Both the position numbers and the translations under genes were made by a program. Source: JAFGAS01 sp963809875 (GTDB lineage: Bacteria; Desulfobacterota; Zymogenia; Zymogenales; Zymogenaceae). From it: DNA of 64,000 nucleotides. Within the stretch, counting starts at the first letter, position 1. Every line of letters begins with the position of its first letter. The stretch is from NCBI GenBank assembly GCA_963809875.1, contig CAWELC010000002.1, forward strand, positions 62,001 through 126,000, written 5' to 3'. Below, piece after piece: positions 37,453 to 45,578 of this stretch. The notes below the pieces were generated by a model. It was not told the origin of the DNA, ran no database searches, and was given only the letters and a program-made list of their open reading frames with translations.

Positions 37453-38493
37453 TTAGAAATTCTCCTTCGGGTAGATCGTCAGGTGCGCCCTGTCCGTGCT
37501 CGACCCGAGGGCGATGCTCTTCTTCTCGTCCAGGAGATAGATGATCTTATCCCCTTTGACCACGTCATCTCCGCGCCAGATGACGGGGTTTCGCTCCAGG
37601 GTCAGCACCTTCTTCACATAGTCAAGGGTCATGGTGCCGGCCTGTCCTTTGATGTCGGCCTGATGGAGCCTGGCCCCGCCGTCGGCCACGATCTTTCGGA
37701 TCTTTCCCGCGGTGACGTCCATGTAGACGGTGATCGAGGAGGCCGTCAGCGACGAGTCCTTGTAGTTGGCCACGGCGCCGCCGGTATAGCGGAAGAAGCC
37801 ACCCTCTCTGCTTCCCATAAAGCCGGCCGACGAGATGTGCACGGGACTGTCAAGCCGGCTCATCTCCGTAAAGCCGGTCTCCTCGGTCGGGGCTCCCACG
37901 GCCGGGGGCTCGGAGGGGCCCGGCTCGCCGATGAGCGTGGTGGTGACGTCCGAGTCGATGTAGAGCTCTTCGGCGTCCATGTCAAACGAAAGCCCCTTGC
38001 CCGAAAATTCGGCCTTGGGACCGGTGACGTTGATGGTGTCATCGGTGGAAATCACGTGGCGGTCGGCGTTATAGGTGAGGGTGTTTGCGGTCATCGTATA
38101 GTCGGTGGCGGCGGTGATCTTCACGTCGTCGGAGATGGTGATATCCTTGGTGTCGGTATTGAGCACGCCGCGCTTGCCGCTGACAACGATCTCGTACTTA
38201 TCCTCATAGTAGAAGGTAACGCGTATGTCGGTAAACTCGGTCCTCGATTCGTCTTTGAAGAACTTGGCCTGCCCCGATTCGATCTCATAGAGGGTCTTGC
38301 CCCCTTCGGACTCGGTGTATTTTAGCTTCTCGGCCTCGATGCTCGGGGGGCCGCTCTCCGAAACGGTCGCTTCCTTTTCTTTCTCTTCGGCCTTCCTGAG
38401 CTTCTCGGAAGAGAAGAAGAGCGCGACGACAATCCCGGTGATGATAACCAGCACCAGGAGTCCGAGGATTAGTCTTAGTCTTTTCATAGTCAT
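37453..38493 (-). CDS. LptC-LptA-like protein (LPS periplasmic bridge)
   Basis: 346 residues, about twice a normal LptC. One N-terminal membrane anchor (residues 5-27, LILGLLVLVIITGIVVALFF), then an LptC-like periplasmic beta-jellyroll (about 45-190: IEAEKLKYTESEGGKTLYEIESGQAKFF, TMTANTLTYNADRHVI, ELYIDSDV). A Pro/Glu-rich linker (about 190-205) leads to a second, OstA/LptA-like beta segment (about 210-340: HISSAGFMGSREGGFFRYTGGAVA, SITVYMDVTAGKIRKIVADGGARLHQ, LDYVKKVLTLERNPVIWRGDDVVKGDKIIYLLDE). The second part has the LptA signature of alternating TLDYVKKVLTL/NPVIWRGDD. I read it as a membrane-anchored LptC-LptA fusion lying between kdsC and lptB, where the two normally sit as separate genes. 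Confidence 0.75.
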   Translation of the reverse strand: MTMKRLRLILGLLVLVIITGIVVALFFSSEKLRKAEEKEKEATVSESGPPSIEAEKLKYTESEGGKTLYEIESGQAKFFKDESRTEFTDIRVTFYYEDKYEIVVSGKRGVLNTDTKDITISDDVKITAATDYTMTANTLTYNADRHVISTDDTINVTGPKAEFSGKGLSFDMDAEELYIDSDVTTTLIGEPGPSEPPAVGAPTEETGFTEMSRLDSPVHISSAGFMGSREGGFFRYTGGAVANYKDSSLTASSITVYMDVTAGKIRKIVADGGARLHQADIKGQAGTMTLDYVKKVLTLERNPVIWRGDDVVKGDKIIYLLDEKKSIALGSSTDRAHLTIYPKENF

Positions 38494-38548
38494 ACCCGTT
38501 ATGTGGGTGAGTATTTCTTATAGCATGAAGGCCCGGGCAAGTAAAGCC

Positions 38549-39082
38549 TTATTTATACCGTTTGACGATCTCCTCCCACAGCTCCTTGGACTTGAGGATG
38601 AATTCGCAGAGCTCCCTGACGGCGCCCCTTCCCCCTTCGAGGTCGGTGATCACGTGGGCGCATTCGATGATCTCGCTGACGGCGTCCGACGGCGCCGCCG
38701 CGAGCCCCGCGAGCATCATGGCGGGGATGTCCACCAGGTCATCGCCCATGAAGGCCGCCTCCTCAGGCCACACGCCGGTCTCCTTGAGGAGGAGACCCAT
38801 GACCTCCGCCTTGTTGAGGGCGCCCTGCCGGATATACTGGATGCCCAGCTCCTTGCCGCGATATTCCACGACCTTGGAGCTCCTGCCGGTGATGATGGCC
38901 GACTGAATCCCCGCACGCACCAGCATCTTTATTCCGTGGCCGTCCCTCACGTTGAAAAACTTCGACTCGGTCCCTTCCTCGTCCAGCACGATGCGTCCGT
39001 CCGTCATGACGCCGTCCACGTCAAACACGACCATTTTCACTTTTTTCGCGCGTTCGTACGCGTCGTCCGACTGTATCTTCAT
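38549..39082 (-). CDS. kdsC: 3-deoxy-D-manno-octulosonate 8-phosphate phosphatase
   Basis: 177 residues, HAD superfamily class without cap. Removes phosphate from KDO-8-P in LPS inner-core synthesis. Motifs: VVFDVDGVMTDG (nucleophile Asp), FNVRDGHGIKML, IITGRSSKVVEYRGKELGI, NKAEVMGLLLKETG and MGDDLVDIPAMMLAGLAAAPSDA. Start at 39082 (MKIQSDDAYERAK), the point where similarity begins; an ATG at 39184 would lie in the upstream gene. It heads the LPS export set. Confidence 0.92.
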   Translation of the reverse strand: MKIQSDDAYERAKKVKMVVFDVDGVMTDGRIVLDEEGTESKFFNVRDGHGIKMLVRAGIQSAIITGRSSKVVEYRGKELGIQYIRQGALNKAEVMGLLLKETGVWPEEAAFMGDDLVDIPAMMLAGLAAAPSDAVSEIIECAHVITDLEGGRGAVRELCEFILKSKELWEEIVKRYK

Positions 39083-39143
39083 GTTCGTTCCTTTCGTCTT
39101 TTTTCTTGCGGTGGTCCTGGTCTCTGTCGGACTCGCCCGCCGT

Positions 39144-40682
39144 CTACTCGGGGGATATCCCCGATCGGCCCTTAATCTCGCCAAAGGTGTCCTTTCCCGA
39201 AAGCAGGCGCGCGGCCAAGGGCATCGCCTGCCGCGCCGCCTCGGCCATGGCCGCGGCGAGGTTCCTGATGTCCCATTGGGCGCTCATGTCCATCCTCAGC
39301 CGGGAGATATGGTAGAGCTCCCGGAGATTGACGACGATCAGCACCCTCCTCCGGTGGGCGTTGGTGAGGACGTAGGGGGCGGCCCGCGGGTCCTTTCGGC
39401 CGATCTCCGTAAAGAGGGCCTCCGAGGGCGCCATCGCCTCCTCGAAAATATCAGTCAGCCCCGCCTCCCGGACTGAGGGGGGGACCTCGTAGCCAAGCCC
39501 CGCGTCGTAGTCCTGGGCGATGATGGTGGCCATTCGATGCCGCTTGAGCTGGGCGAAGTTGGAGGCCGAAACGACCGCCTCGTAGGTGAGGGTGATCATC
39601 TCGAATTCCCTCAACACCCGATCGTAGGACTCCAGGCGGGAAAGCGCCGCGTCGACGTGCCGCTTCTTCTCCTGAGGGCTCATGCTTTCGGCGGCCTTCA
39701 GGCAGTTATCGAAACCGCGGCCGCCGAAGGAGAAGAGGAGGGCGGCAATCAGCCGCTCGTCGGCTCCGGCTGAATAGTCCACCAGCCTCACGGCGGGCGG
39801 GTTCTTTTCGGGCTGGCCGCCGCCTCCCGCGAGGCTCCGCGCGGCGCCGGCGATCGCGACAGGCGTCAGCGTGTCGTAGGGAGTGGGCTCGGTATGCCTC
39901 ATGAGTGAGGGCGCGTGGGGCAAGACCGCGTCAAAGATGAGGCGTGATAGCTCCCTGACTTCGGCAAGCGGGCTTGCCGCCAGCCTCCTGATCGTCATCT
40001 CGATGACGCGGCTGTTTGCCGTCATACCCATCTGGGTAAGAGCCGCAAGCGGCACGACGTAGCGGGCGTCCTCCTTGGCGTATCCTTCCACCACTCCCCT
40101 CGTCTTCTTATCCGACCAGAGATCCGGATGCTTTTTCTCCATAAGGGTCACAAGCCCTTCGTACAGCTTCGTATAGGCCGCGTTAAGCGACGAGACGGCG
40201 TCGGCAAATCTCGCGGAGAGCCCCAGCACTCTGATTTCTTCGGGGACGAGGTAGTCGCCCTCCAGCGTTATGTAGCGCTGCGACTTTTCGGTATAGGAGG
40301 CAAGCCTCGTGCGCTGCAGCTGCTCGGCGGCAAGCCGTGATATCCCGATGATGTCGAGGTTGAAGACGGCGTGCTCGGCCACCGACGAATGCCCCATGCC
40401 GAAGATGATGGCCTCATTGGAGCGCCGGGCGCGCTCGACCTGTCGGGCGGCGTCCCGCCGAATCTCATCCACGGGCCGGGGGTCCCGACTGATCCGGGCG
40501 TAGCCCGCCGACAGGGTCTCGGGCGTGAGATCCTCGGATCGGGAAAAATCGTCGAGAAAGTCGATCGCCTCCCGGGGAGCTTTCGTGCCGCCCAGGGCGT
40601 CCCGGATGGACCGTGCCCGCTGCCGGTAGTCGGCCAGCCGCTCGATATCGATATTCATGCCCGACAGGATTACTCTCATCAT
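39144..40682 (-). CDS. Double-domain ThyX-like flavin-dependent thymidylate synthase family protein
   Basis: 512 residues, about twice the usual ThyX length. The N-terminal half shows the ThyX active-site region LQRTRLASYTEKSQRYI (a version of the RHRxxSxNexSxR motif) and MGHSSVAEHAVFNLDI. The C-terminal half contains a second, degenerate unit: TYEAVVSASNFAQLKRHRMATIIAQDYD and VLIVVNLRELYHISRLRMDMSAQWDIR, a ThyX-like dUMP/FAD-binding ending. True ThyX makes dTMP using FAD and methylene-tetrahydrofolate. Whether this protein is active as thymidylate synthase is uncertain because each half is atypical. The start at 40682 overlaps the stop of the permease gene (ATGA), so it is translationally coupled to malG. 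Confidence 0.75.
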   Translation of the reverse strand: MMRVILSGMNIDIERLADYRQRARSIRDALGGTKAPREAIDFLDDFSRSEDLTPETLSAGYARISRDPRPVDEIRRDAARQVERARRSNEAIIFGMGHSSVAEHAVFNLDIIGISRLAAEQLQRTRLASYTEKSQRYITLEGDYLVPEEIRVLGLSARFADAVSSLNAAYTKLYEGLVTLMEKKHPDLWSDKKTRGVVEGYAKEDARYVVPLAALTQMGMTANSRVIEMTIRRLAASPLAEVRELSRLIFDAVLPHAPSLMRHTEPTPYDTLTPVAIAGAARSLAGGGGQPEKNPPAVRLVDYSAGADERLIAALLFSFGGRGFDNCLKAAESMSPQEKKRHVDAALSRLESYDRVLREFEMITLTYEAVVSASNFAQLKRHRMATIIAQDYDAGLGYEVPPSVREAGLTDIFEEAMAPSEALFTEIGRKDPRAAPYVLTNAHRRRVLIVVNLRELYHISRLRMDMSAQWDIRNLAAAMAEAARQAMPLAARLLSGKDTFGEIKGRSGISPE

Positions 40683-41518
40683 GGCTCTCCGTTGATCATT
40701 GAGGCCGACTTCCCGCCGGCCAGCATAACGACGCCGAACATCCCGATGATCGGGAGTGAGCCGAGGAGGGCGGCGGCCGAGAAGACCGACCAGTTTGTCG
40801 AAAAATCGCCCTCGAGGAACGTCCTGAGGCCGAGCGCCAGGGTGTAGAGCCGCTCGTCGGTCAACACGACGGCCGCCAGCAGGAAGTCCGAGTAGGCGGC
40901 GATGAAGGTGAAGGCAAAGACGACCGACAGCATCGGCAGGGACACCGGCAGCACGATCGAAAGATAGACGGTCAGGGGTCCGGCCCCGTCGAGATAGGCC
41001 GCCTGTTCGAGGGAAGGGGGGATCGTATCGAAAAAACCCTTGAGAATCCAGGTCGCAAAGGGAATGGCGCCGCCGAGGTAGACGAGGATCAGCGCCCCGT
41101 GGGTATCCAGTATCCTGAGAAACTGAAGTATCTTGAAGATCGCCACGAGCGACATCACCCCCGGGAAGAGCTGGACCAGAAGGAGGCCGGACGCGATGGC
41201 GCTGCTGCCCGCGAAGCGATAACGGGAGAGGGTCCAGGCGGCCATCGACGTGATCGTGACGGCGATCAACGCCGTGGACGTGGCCACCAGCATGGAGTTG
41301 CCGACCCACAGGAAAAAGTCTGTCCCGAAAAAGAGGGTCCGGTAGTTGTCGAGGGTAAACCCGTGCGGAAGGAGGTTCCCGGCGTAGAGCTCTCCGCCGC
41401 TGGAAAACGAGACCGAGACGATAAAGATAATCGGGGCCGCCGAGACCAGGGCCAGGGCCGATACAAAGAGGCCCGCGCCGCTCCCGCCCAGTTTGCGTAT
41501 GATCTCTCGCGCCTGCAC
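40679..41518 (-). CDS. Sugar ABC transporter permease, MalG type
   Basis: About 279 residues with six membrane helices. The cytoplasmic EAA loop reads LEQAAYLDGAGPLTVYLSIVLPVSLP, contacting the ATPase. The N-terminal segment (SAAPIIFIVSVSFSSGGELYAGNLLPHGFTLDNY) and YRTLFFG match the MalG/ThuG group. The start is GTG at 41518, overlapping the TAG stop of the partner permease, so translation is coupled. Works with MalF- and MalE-like proteins upstream; no ATPase gene is in the window. Confidence 0.87.
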   Translation of the reverse strand: MQAREIIRKLGGSGAGLFVSALALVSAAPIIFIVSVSFSSGGELYAGNLLPHGFTLDNYRTLFFGTDFFLWVGNSMLVATSTALIAVTITSMAAWTLSRYRFAGSSAIASGLLLVQLFPGVMSLVAIFKILQFLRILDTHGALILVYLGGAIPFATWILKGFFDTIPPSLEQAAYLDGAGPLTVYLSIVLPVSLPMLSVVFAFTFIAAYSDFLLAAVVLTDERLYTLALGLRTFLEGDFSTNWSVFSAAALLGSLPIIGMFGVVMLAGGKSASMINGEP

Positions 41519-42426
41519 TAGAAGACCTCCTCCCGTCGCTTGCGGAGCCTGCGCATGGCGATGATCGTCACGAGCCCCGAGGGCCGCAAATACCACGACC
41601 GCGTAGGCGGCCGCCAGGCCGTAGCGCCGACTCATGAGGGTCAGCTTGAATATATAGGAGATGATGATGTCGGTGGCGCCGGCCCCCCCGATGGCTCCCG
41701 GATAGGCAGGGCCGCCCGAGGTCAAGAGGTAGATCGCCGTAAAATTGTTGAAGGACGCCGTAAACCCGAGCACGAGGATCGGGGTCATGCGGCGTGCGAC
41801 GAGCGGGAGGGTCAGTGAAACGAAGGATCGTACCGGCCCCGCGCCGTCCAGCCGCGCCGCCTCAAATATTCCGGCCGGAAGGCTCCGCATGATCCCGGAG
41901 GCGCTCACCGTCATGAACGGGACGGCCAGCCACACGCTCACCAGCAGCACGGAGACCCTGGCCGCGTTGGGGTCTATGAGCCAGGGGATCTTTCCCGATC
42001 CCGGCAAGAGTCGAGAAGCCCGTTGAGGGCTCCGAAGTTGTAGTTCAGCAGTCCCTTCCAGATGAGGATCGTCACGAAGGCCGGCACCACCCACGGCAGC
42101 ACTATCAACGGACGGGCGGCGGCCGAAAGCCCCCGGGGCGACCGCGTGAGCATGAGCGCGGCGGCCACCCCGACGACAAAGGGTATCAGGACGCATGAGA
42201 GCGAGTAGATGATGTTCCACGCGAACAACCGGGCGAAGTCGGAGACGGGGCTGGTGAAAAGGTCGATATAGTTGGCCCCTCCCACGAAGCGGTAGTCGCG
42301 GTAGTGGAAGAGGCTCATGTCCGTCGTGGAAAGGTAGACGTTATAAAGGATCGGGACGATCGACAGCAGCATGACGATCATGATCGTCGGGATGACGGCC
42401 GCGGCGATGAAGGATCGGCTCTTCAT
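41518..42426 (-). CDS. Sugar ABC transporter permease, MalF type (two frameshifts)
   Basis: About 300 residues starting MKSRSFIAAAVIPTIMIVMLLSIVPILYNVYLS at 42426. Six membrane helices, with the EAA loop FEAARLDGAGPVRSFVSLTLPL. Two frame breaks: near 42008 (between NFGALNGLL and the WLIDPNAARVSVLLVSVW segment) and near 41578 (extra G, after which LVTIIAMRRLRKRREEVF is the natural end). The ATG overlaps the stop of the binding-protein gene. A typical MalF without the large periplasmic loop. Confidence 0.85.
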
Positions 42427-43669
42427 CTTTTCATCTCCCGGATGACGGCCGCCAGCCGATCCTGCATGTCGCACAGGGCCTTTTTCGGCGCCGACGGCGC
42501 CGCTGAGGGCGGCGGCCGCCGCGCCCGAGGTCGCGTCCCACACGAGGTCGCCCTCCGGATCGTTGGGGAAGGGGCAGGAGCCCGACGCGACCGACAGCGC
42601 GGTGCGAAGGTAGGGCGTGCGCGCGAAGTCCTCGTCCCGATAGACCGCGGGGTCGGCCATCACCAGACTGCTTCCCGGACAGCTCGAAGAAGCGCCTCAG
42701 GTTCTCCGGCAGCAGGAGATAGGTGATGAATTGCTCGGCCTGGCGCGGATGGTCCGCGTAGGCCGAGATGCCCAGGCCCATCAGGGTCGACAGCGGCCTG
42801 CCGCGGCTGCCGTCCGCAAACGGCGGAAGCTCATGGTAGCCCACCTCGAGCCCCAGCTTCTGCCACGACGAGATGAGGTAGGTCCCGTATATCGTCATGG
42901 CCAGGCGCCCCCGTGAAAAGAGATCGGTGATTACCGGGTAGGTGATCCCCCGGGGGATGAGATGACGCCGCAGCGTCAGGTCGGTCAGGAGCGTCAGGGC
43001 CTGGATGCCTCCCGGCGTGCAGAAGCCCAAATCGGTGGTATCGTTACCCGAGGCCCCCCGATCCCTGAAGATATAGGCTCCCCGGGCGTCATAGAAGGGA
43101 AAGGTGAAATAGAAGTTCGTGGGGTCGGTAAGAAACCCGTAGACGTCGGGCGTCGAGTCGCCGTTCGTATCTCTCGTCAGGCGCGCCGCCTCGTCGAAGA
43201 GCTCCTCCCAACTCTTCGGCACCGCTCCGACGAGCTTTTCGTTGATCACCAGCCCGTACGATTCGACCGTCAGGGGGACGCCCAACAGGACGCCGCCGTA
43301 CCGATAGGCCTCGATGAAGGGACGGGGATACCGGGCGAGCAGTCCGGAGAAACGGTCCATCGGCGCCAGCAGCCCCATGAGGGCCAGGGTCCCCACGGAG
43401 GTATGGGAGATGCTGACGACGTCCGGGCCCTTTCCCGCCGGGGCGGCCAGCTCCAGCTTGGTGGTGATCTCAAACAGGCCGATTTCAACGATGCGGACGC
43501 TCGTGCCGGTTTCGCGCTCGTAACGGTCGGCGATGTCGGCCAGCGCCCGTATCTGGTCGCTACTCATCGCCGCCCATACGGTGACGACCGCGCCCGAATT
43601 GCCCGAGGAACGGCAACAGGGCAAGAGGAAGATACACAAAACGGCTGAGATGAAGGCGATATATTTCAT
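42423..43669 (-). CDS. Sugar-binding lipoprotein of ABC transporter (two frameshifts)
   Basis: About 415 residues. Begins MKYIAFISAVLCIFLLPCC, a lipoprotein signal with lipobox LLPC. The body is a family 1 extracellular solute-binding protein: VVTVWAAMSSDQIRALADIADRYERETG, DVVSISHTSVGTLALMGLLAPMD, VPLTVESYGLVINEKLV, GRLAMTIYGTYLISSW and AYADHPRQAEQFITYLLLPENLRRFFELSGK. Frame breaks near 42675 and 42490 split the C-terminal third; corrected, it ends DMQDRLAAVIREMKR and overlaps the malF start. It binds a saccharide or polyol; the exact ligand is not predictable. Confidence 0.85.
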
Positions 43670-43769
43670 CGGTGGGGAGGGCATGGCCCGCCCGAAGAAC
43701 CTCCCTGATATCCGATAGTAGTGTATGTCAAGGGGCGCGCCGGGGTCAAGGATATTTTCCGGCCCCTCT

Positions 43770-43796
43770 CAAGAAAAACCCCCGTGAAACGGGGGC
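43770..43796 (-). terminator. Rho-independent terminator of the small-membrane-protein operon
   Basis: On the minus strand, CCCCCGT (arms 43789-43795 / 43779-43785) forms a 7-bp stem around a 3-base loop, followed by TTTTTC. It lies just past the stop of the gene at 43825 and before the solute-binding gene, so it separates the two units. Confidence 0.7.
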
Positions 43797-43824
43797 ATCC
43801 GGGGGAACTATGCGGGCCGAGCGT

Positions 43825-44206
43825 CTATTCGGCGCCCTTCTTTTTCGTCCCGGTCCGGGTCGTCCCGGCCACCAGGATTATCACGGCAAGGATCAACAGA
43901 AAGACAAGGAGCCAGCGGAATGCTCCCTCGATCTGGCCGAAGACCTTCATGGTCAGGGCGGCGGGGCTCCCGATGAGGTCGGCGTATCGGTAGTCGCAGC
44001 TGTAGAATTTGGCCGATATCCCCCCGACCAGTGCCGCCAGGATAAGCGACAGCTTGATGACCCTGGATATCGGCACAGCGGCGGACCGGGGCGCGGGCCC
44101 CGTGAGGACCGTGTCGAGGTCCCGAAAGACCACGAGAGACAGCAGCACGTCCCACCAGGATGCAGATCACCAGCCCCAGGGCGTAGACGATCAGAATCGT
44201 CTGCAT
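43825..44206 (-). CDS. Small four-helix-type membrane protein (one frameshift)
   Basis: About 127 residues. N-terminus MQTILIVYALGLVICILV at 44206 and then, after a break near 44155 (extra G), DVLLSLVVFRDLDTVLTGP. Two more hydrophobic helices follow (VIKLSLILAALVGGISAKF and FRWLLVFLLILAVIILVAG) and a basic tail. No family recognised. The stop of the next upstream gene overlaps its ATG, so the pair is coupled. Probably an inner-membrane complex partner of its neighbour; the function is unknown. Confidence 0.55.
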
Positions 44207-44553
44207 CAGCCTTCCTTCTTTCGCAGCGAGTACCCGAGGAGGAAGACCGACAGCACCACCAGCAGCGTCCAGAGGAGACGGAATCCCATCGCCTCCCACT
44301 GGTTCATGAGGCTCCATATCCGCACGAGCTGGTCTGTCTTTGCCTCATCGGGATAGGAGGCCGACATTGCGCCGGAAAGTGATGCCAGCATGATGGCGAC
44401 GTAGACGAGCCGTGACCAGAATCTTCGGACGGCGGCCTCAGGAAACATCGCCTTCAGCAGAGACGAAAGGCCCGACGCGAGGAGGAGGGCGATGACAACG
44501 CCGAAAACGGCCGCAACCGCCACCCCGATCAAATAGAAACGGAGGATGTCCAT
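44206..44553 (-). CDS. Small membrane protein with three helices
   Basis: 115 residues. Hydrophobic segments at about 5-30, 46-64 and 90-108, with a Trp-rich amphipathic stretch (IWSLMNQWEAMGFRLLW) between the last two. No family recognised. It shares layout with its downstream partner (hydrophobic segment near DLIGSP / MNQWEAMG, both ending in KKxG-like basic tails), so they may be distant paralogs. Coupled to the XRE regulator gene upstream at a 3-base spacing. Confidence 0.55.
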   Translation of the reverse strand: MDILRFYLIGVAVAAVFGVVIALLLASGLSSLLKAMFPEAAVRRFWSRLVYVAIMLASLSGAMSASYPDEAKTDQLVRIWSLMNQWEAMGFRLLWTLLVVLSVFLLGYSLRKKEG

Positions 44554-44556
44554 CGG

Positions 44557-44763
44557 TTAATCCTTAAGATCGTTGAATATCTTTCTGCTCTCCGAAAAAG
44601 AGATGCCGAGCGCCGTCAGGATCTTACGCTTTGTCTCCATCCTGCAGCTCATTCCCTTTTCTATGCGATCGATGGTCAGGACGCTGACGCCCGCTTTACG
44701 AGCCAGTTCCGACTTTGACAGGAGCATCTGTTCCCGGATGGCGGTCAATGTATTCTTTGACAT
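44557..44763 (-). CDS. XRE-family helix-turn-helix regulator
   Basis: 68 residues: MSKNTLTAIREQMLLSKSELARKAGVSVLTIDRIEKGMSCRMETKRKILTALGISFSE. This is a Cro/CI-type helix-turn-helix at about residues 13-50 (LSKSELARKAGVSVLTIDRIEKG) with little else. The start at 44763 rather than the ATG at 44793 fits the fold. It heads the two-membrane-protein operon and probably controls it. Confidence 0.8.
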   Translation of the reverse strand: MSKNTLTAIREQMLLSKSELARKAGVSVLTIDRIEKGMSCRMETKRKILTALGISFSESRKIFNDLKD

Positions 44764-44802
44764 GGAAAACCCGACAGTCTTCTGAAGTGGCACAGAAAAA
44801 AA

Positions 44803-45210
44803 CTAATATTCGACAACCGGGGGCAGCTCCTTCGCGTGGGCGACCCACTTTTCCACGTCCTTGACGGAGGGGAGCTTCCTTACCAGTTTCTTCTTCTCGT
44901 TAGTCTCCTTCATCGCCTTCCAGAGTGCGTCAGGCTTTCTGTTTCTCAGCTCCTTGACGGTGTCCACTCCGGCCTCTTCCAGCAGGTCGGAATACTCCTC
45001 GCCCACGCCCTTGATTCGGAAAAGGTCGGCGAGGTTAACCCATTCGAGGATGAGCTTATGGCCGATGCCGGTCTTGTCTTCGAGCTCTTTTCTACCCTTG
45101 GGGGTCTTGCCCCGATCGAGGAGTCTTTCGGTAGTTTTGATGCCGACTTTGTTCAGTTTCTTCTTGTAGGCGTCCCCGATTCCTTCGATGTCCTTGATTG
45201 AAGGTGCCAT
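44803..45210 (-). CDS. DUF4332 helix-hairpin-helix protein
   Basis: 135 residues. DUF4332 contains two HhH-type units: IKDIEGIGDAYKKKLNKVGIKTTERLLDRG (1-30) and LADLFRIKGVGEEYSDLLEEAGVDTVKELRNR (about 60-92), the second with the classic IKGVGEEYSDLLEEAG. Such domains bind DNA or act in protein contacts; DUF4332 proteins are also found linked to polymerase-like or cytoplasmic scaffold proteins. Preceded by an AT-rich promoter. It runs toward the XRE regulator and could be its first gene, though a 40-base gap intervenes. Confidence 0.85.
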   Translation of the reverse strand: MAPSIKDIEGIGDAYKKKLNKVGIKTTERLLDRGKTPKGRKELEDKTGIGHKLILEWVNLADLFRIKGVGEEYSDLLEEAGVDTVKELRNRKPDALWKAMKETNEKKKLVRKLPSVKDVEKWVAHAKELPPVVEY

Positions 45211-45256
45211 GGTAACTCCTTGTTAAAAATGGGTTTGTTAATATAAATGATGCATA

Positions 45257-45285
45257 AAATTATTTTATTTTGTTATAAAAGTCAA
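45257..45285 (-). promoter_or_regulatory. Promoter for the DUF4332 gene
   Basis: On the minus strand TTGACT (45280-45285), 17-base spacer, TAATTT (45257-45262), in an AT-rich island (45225-45310) that stands out from the GC-rich surroundings. Confidence 0.5.
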
Positions 45286-45409
45286 GTTATTTTACAAAAC
45301 ATTGAAGATTTTATTATTTCGTCAGCTCCCGTCTTTGCGGGCAGATCCGGCCGTCCGTTATGCTAAAATAGAGAGAAAGACCCGGGGGCGATACGAATGG
45401 TGATTTTTC

Positions 45410-45464
45410 TTGACTTTCCCGGGGGCGTTCGATAGAGTATTTACGTTACTATTAGAGTAGTAAC
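45410..45464 (+). promoter_or_regulatory. Promoter and inverted-repeat operator of the ornithine operon
   Basis: TTGACT at 45410-45415, 17-base spacer, TAGAGT at 45433-45438. Immediately downstream is a 7-base inverted repeat GTTACTA - TTAGAG - TAGTAAC (45445-45464), placed over the expected start of transcription. It is a good site for a repressor, the TrmB-like regulator in the operon being the obvious candidate. Confidence 0.55.
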
Positions 45465-45473
45465 AACTGGGAA

Positions 45474-45500
45474 GGCGAACGACGGAGCGAAGCGTTCGCC
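45474..45500 (+). promoter_or_regulatory. Leader hairpin upstream of ord
   Basis: GGCGAACG (45474-45481) pairs with CGTTCGCC (45493-45500) around 11 bases, within the approximately 140-base leader. No U-run and no known riboswitch motif; possibly a stabilising structure or attenuator. Confidence 0.35.
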
Positions 45501-45578
45501 CACCGGGGCGGACGCGTGCGAGGGCATATATCGCCATATTCGCTACTATTAAATAGACAGGTACACAGGGAGGCAGCC

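Noticed and set aside
45439..45578. Cobalamin riboswitch in the leader of the B12-dependent operon
   Set aside because: Looked for a B12-box-like stretch and multi-stem layout; only one short hairpin was found in about 140 bases.
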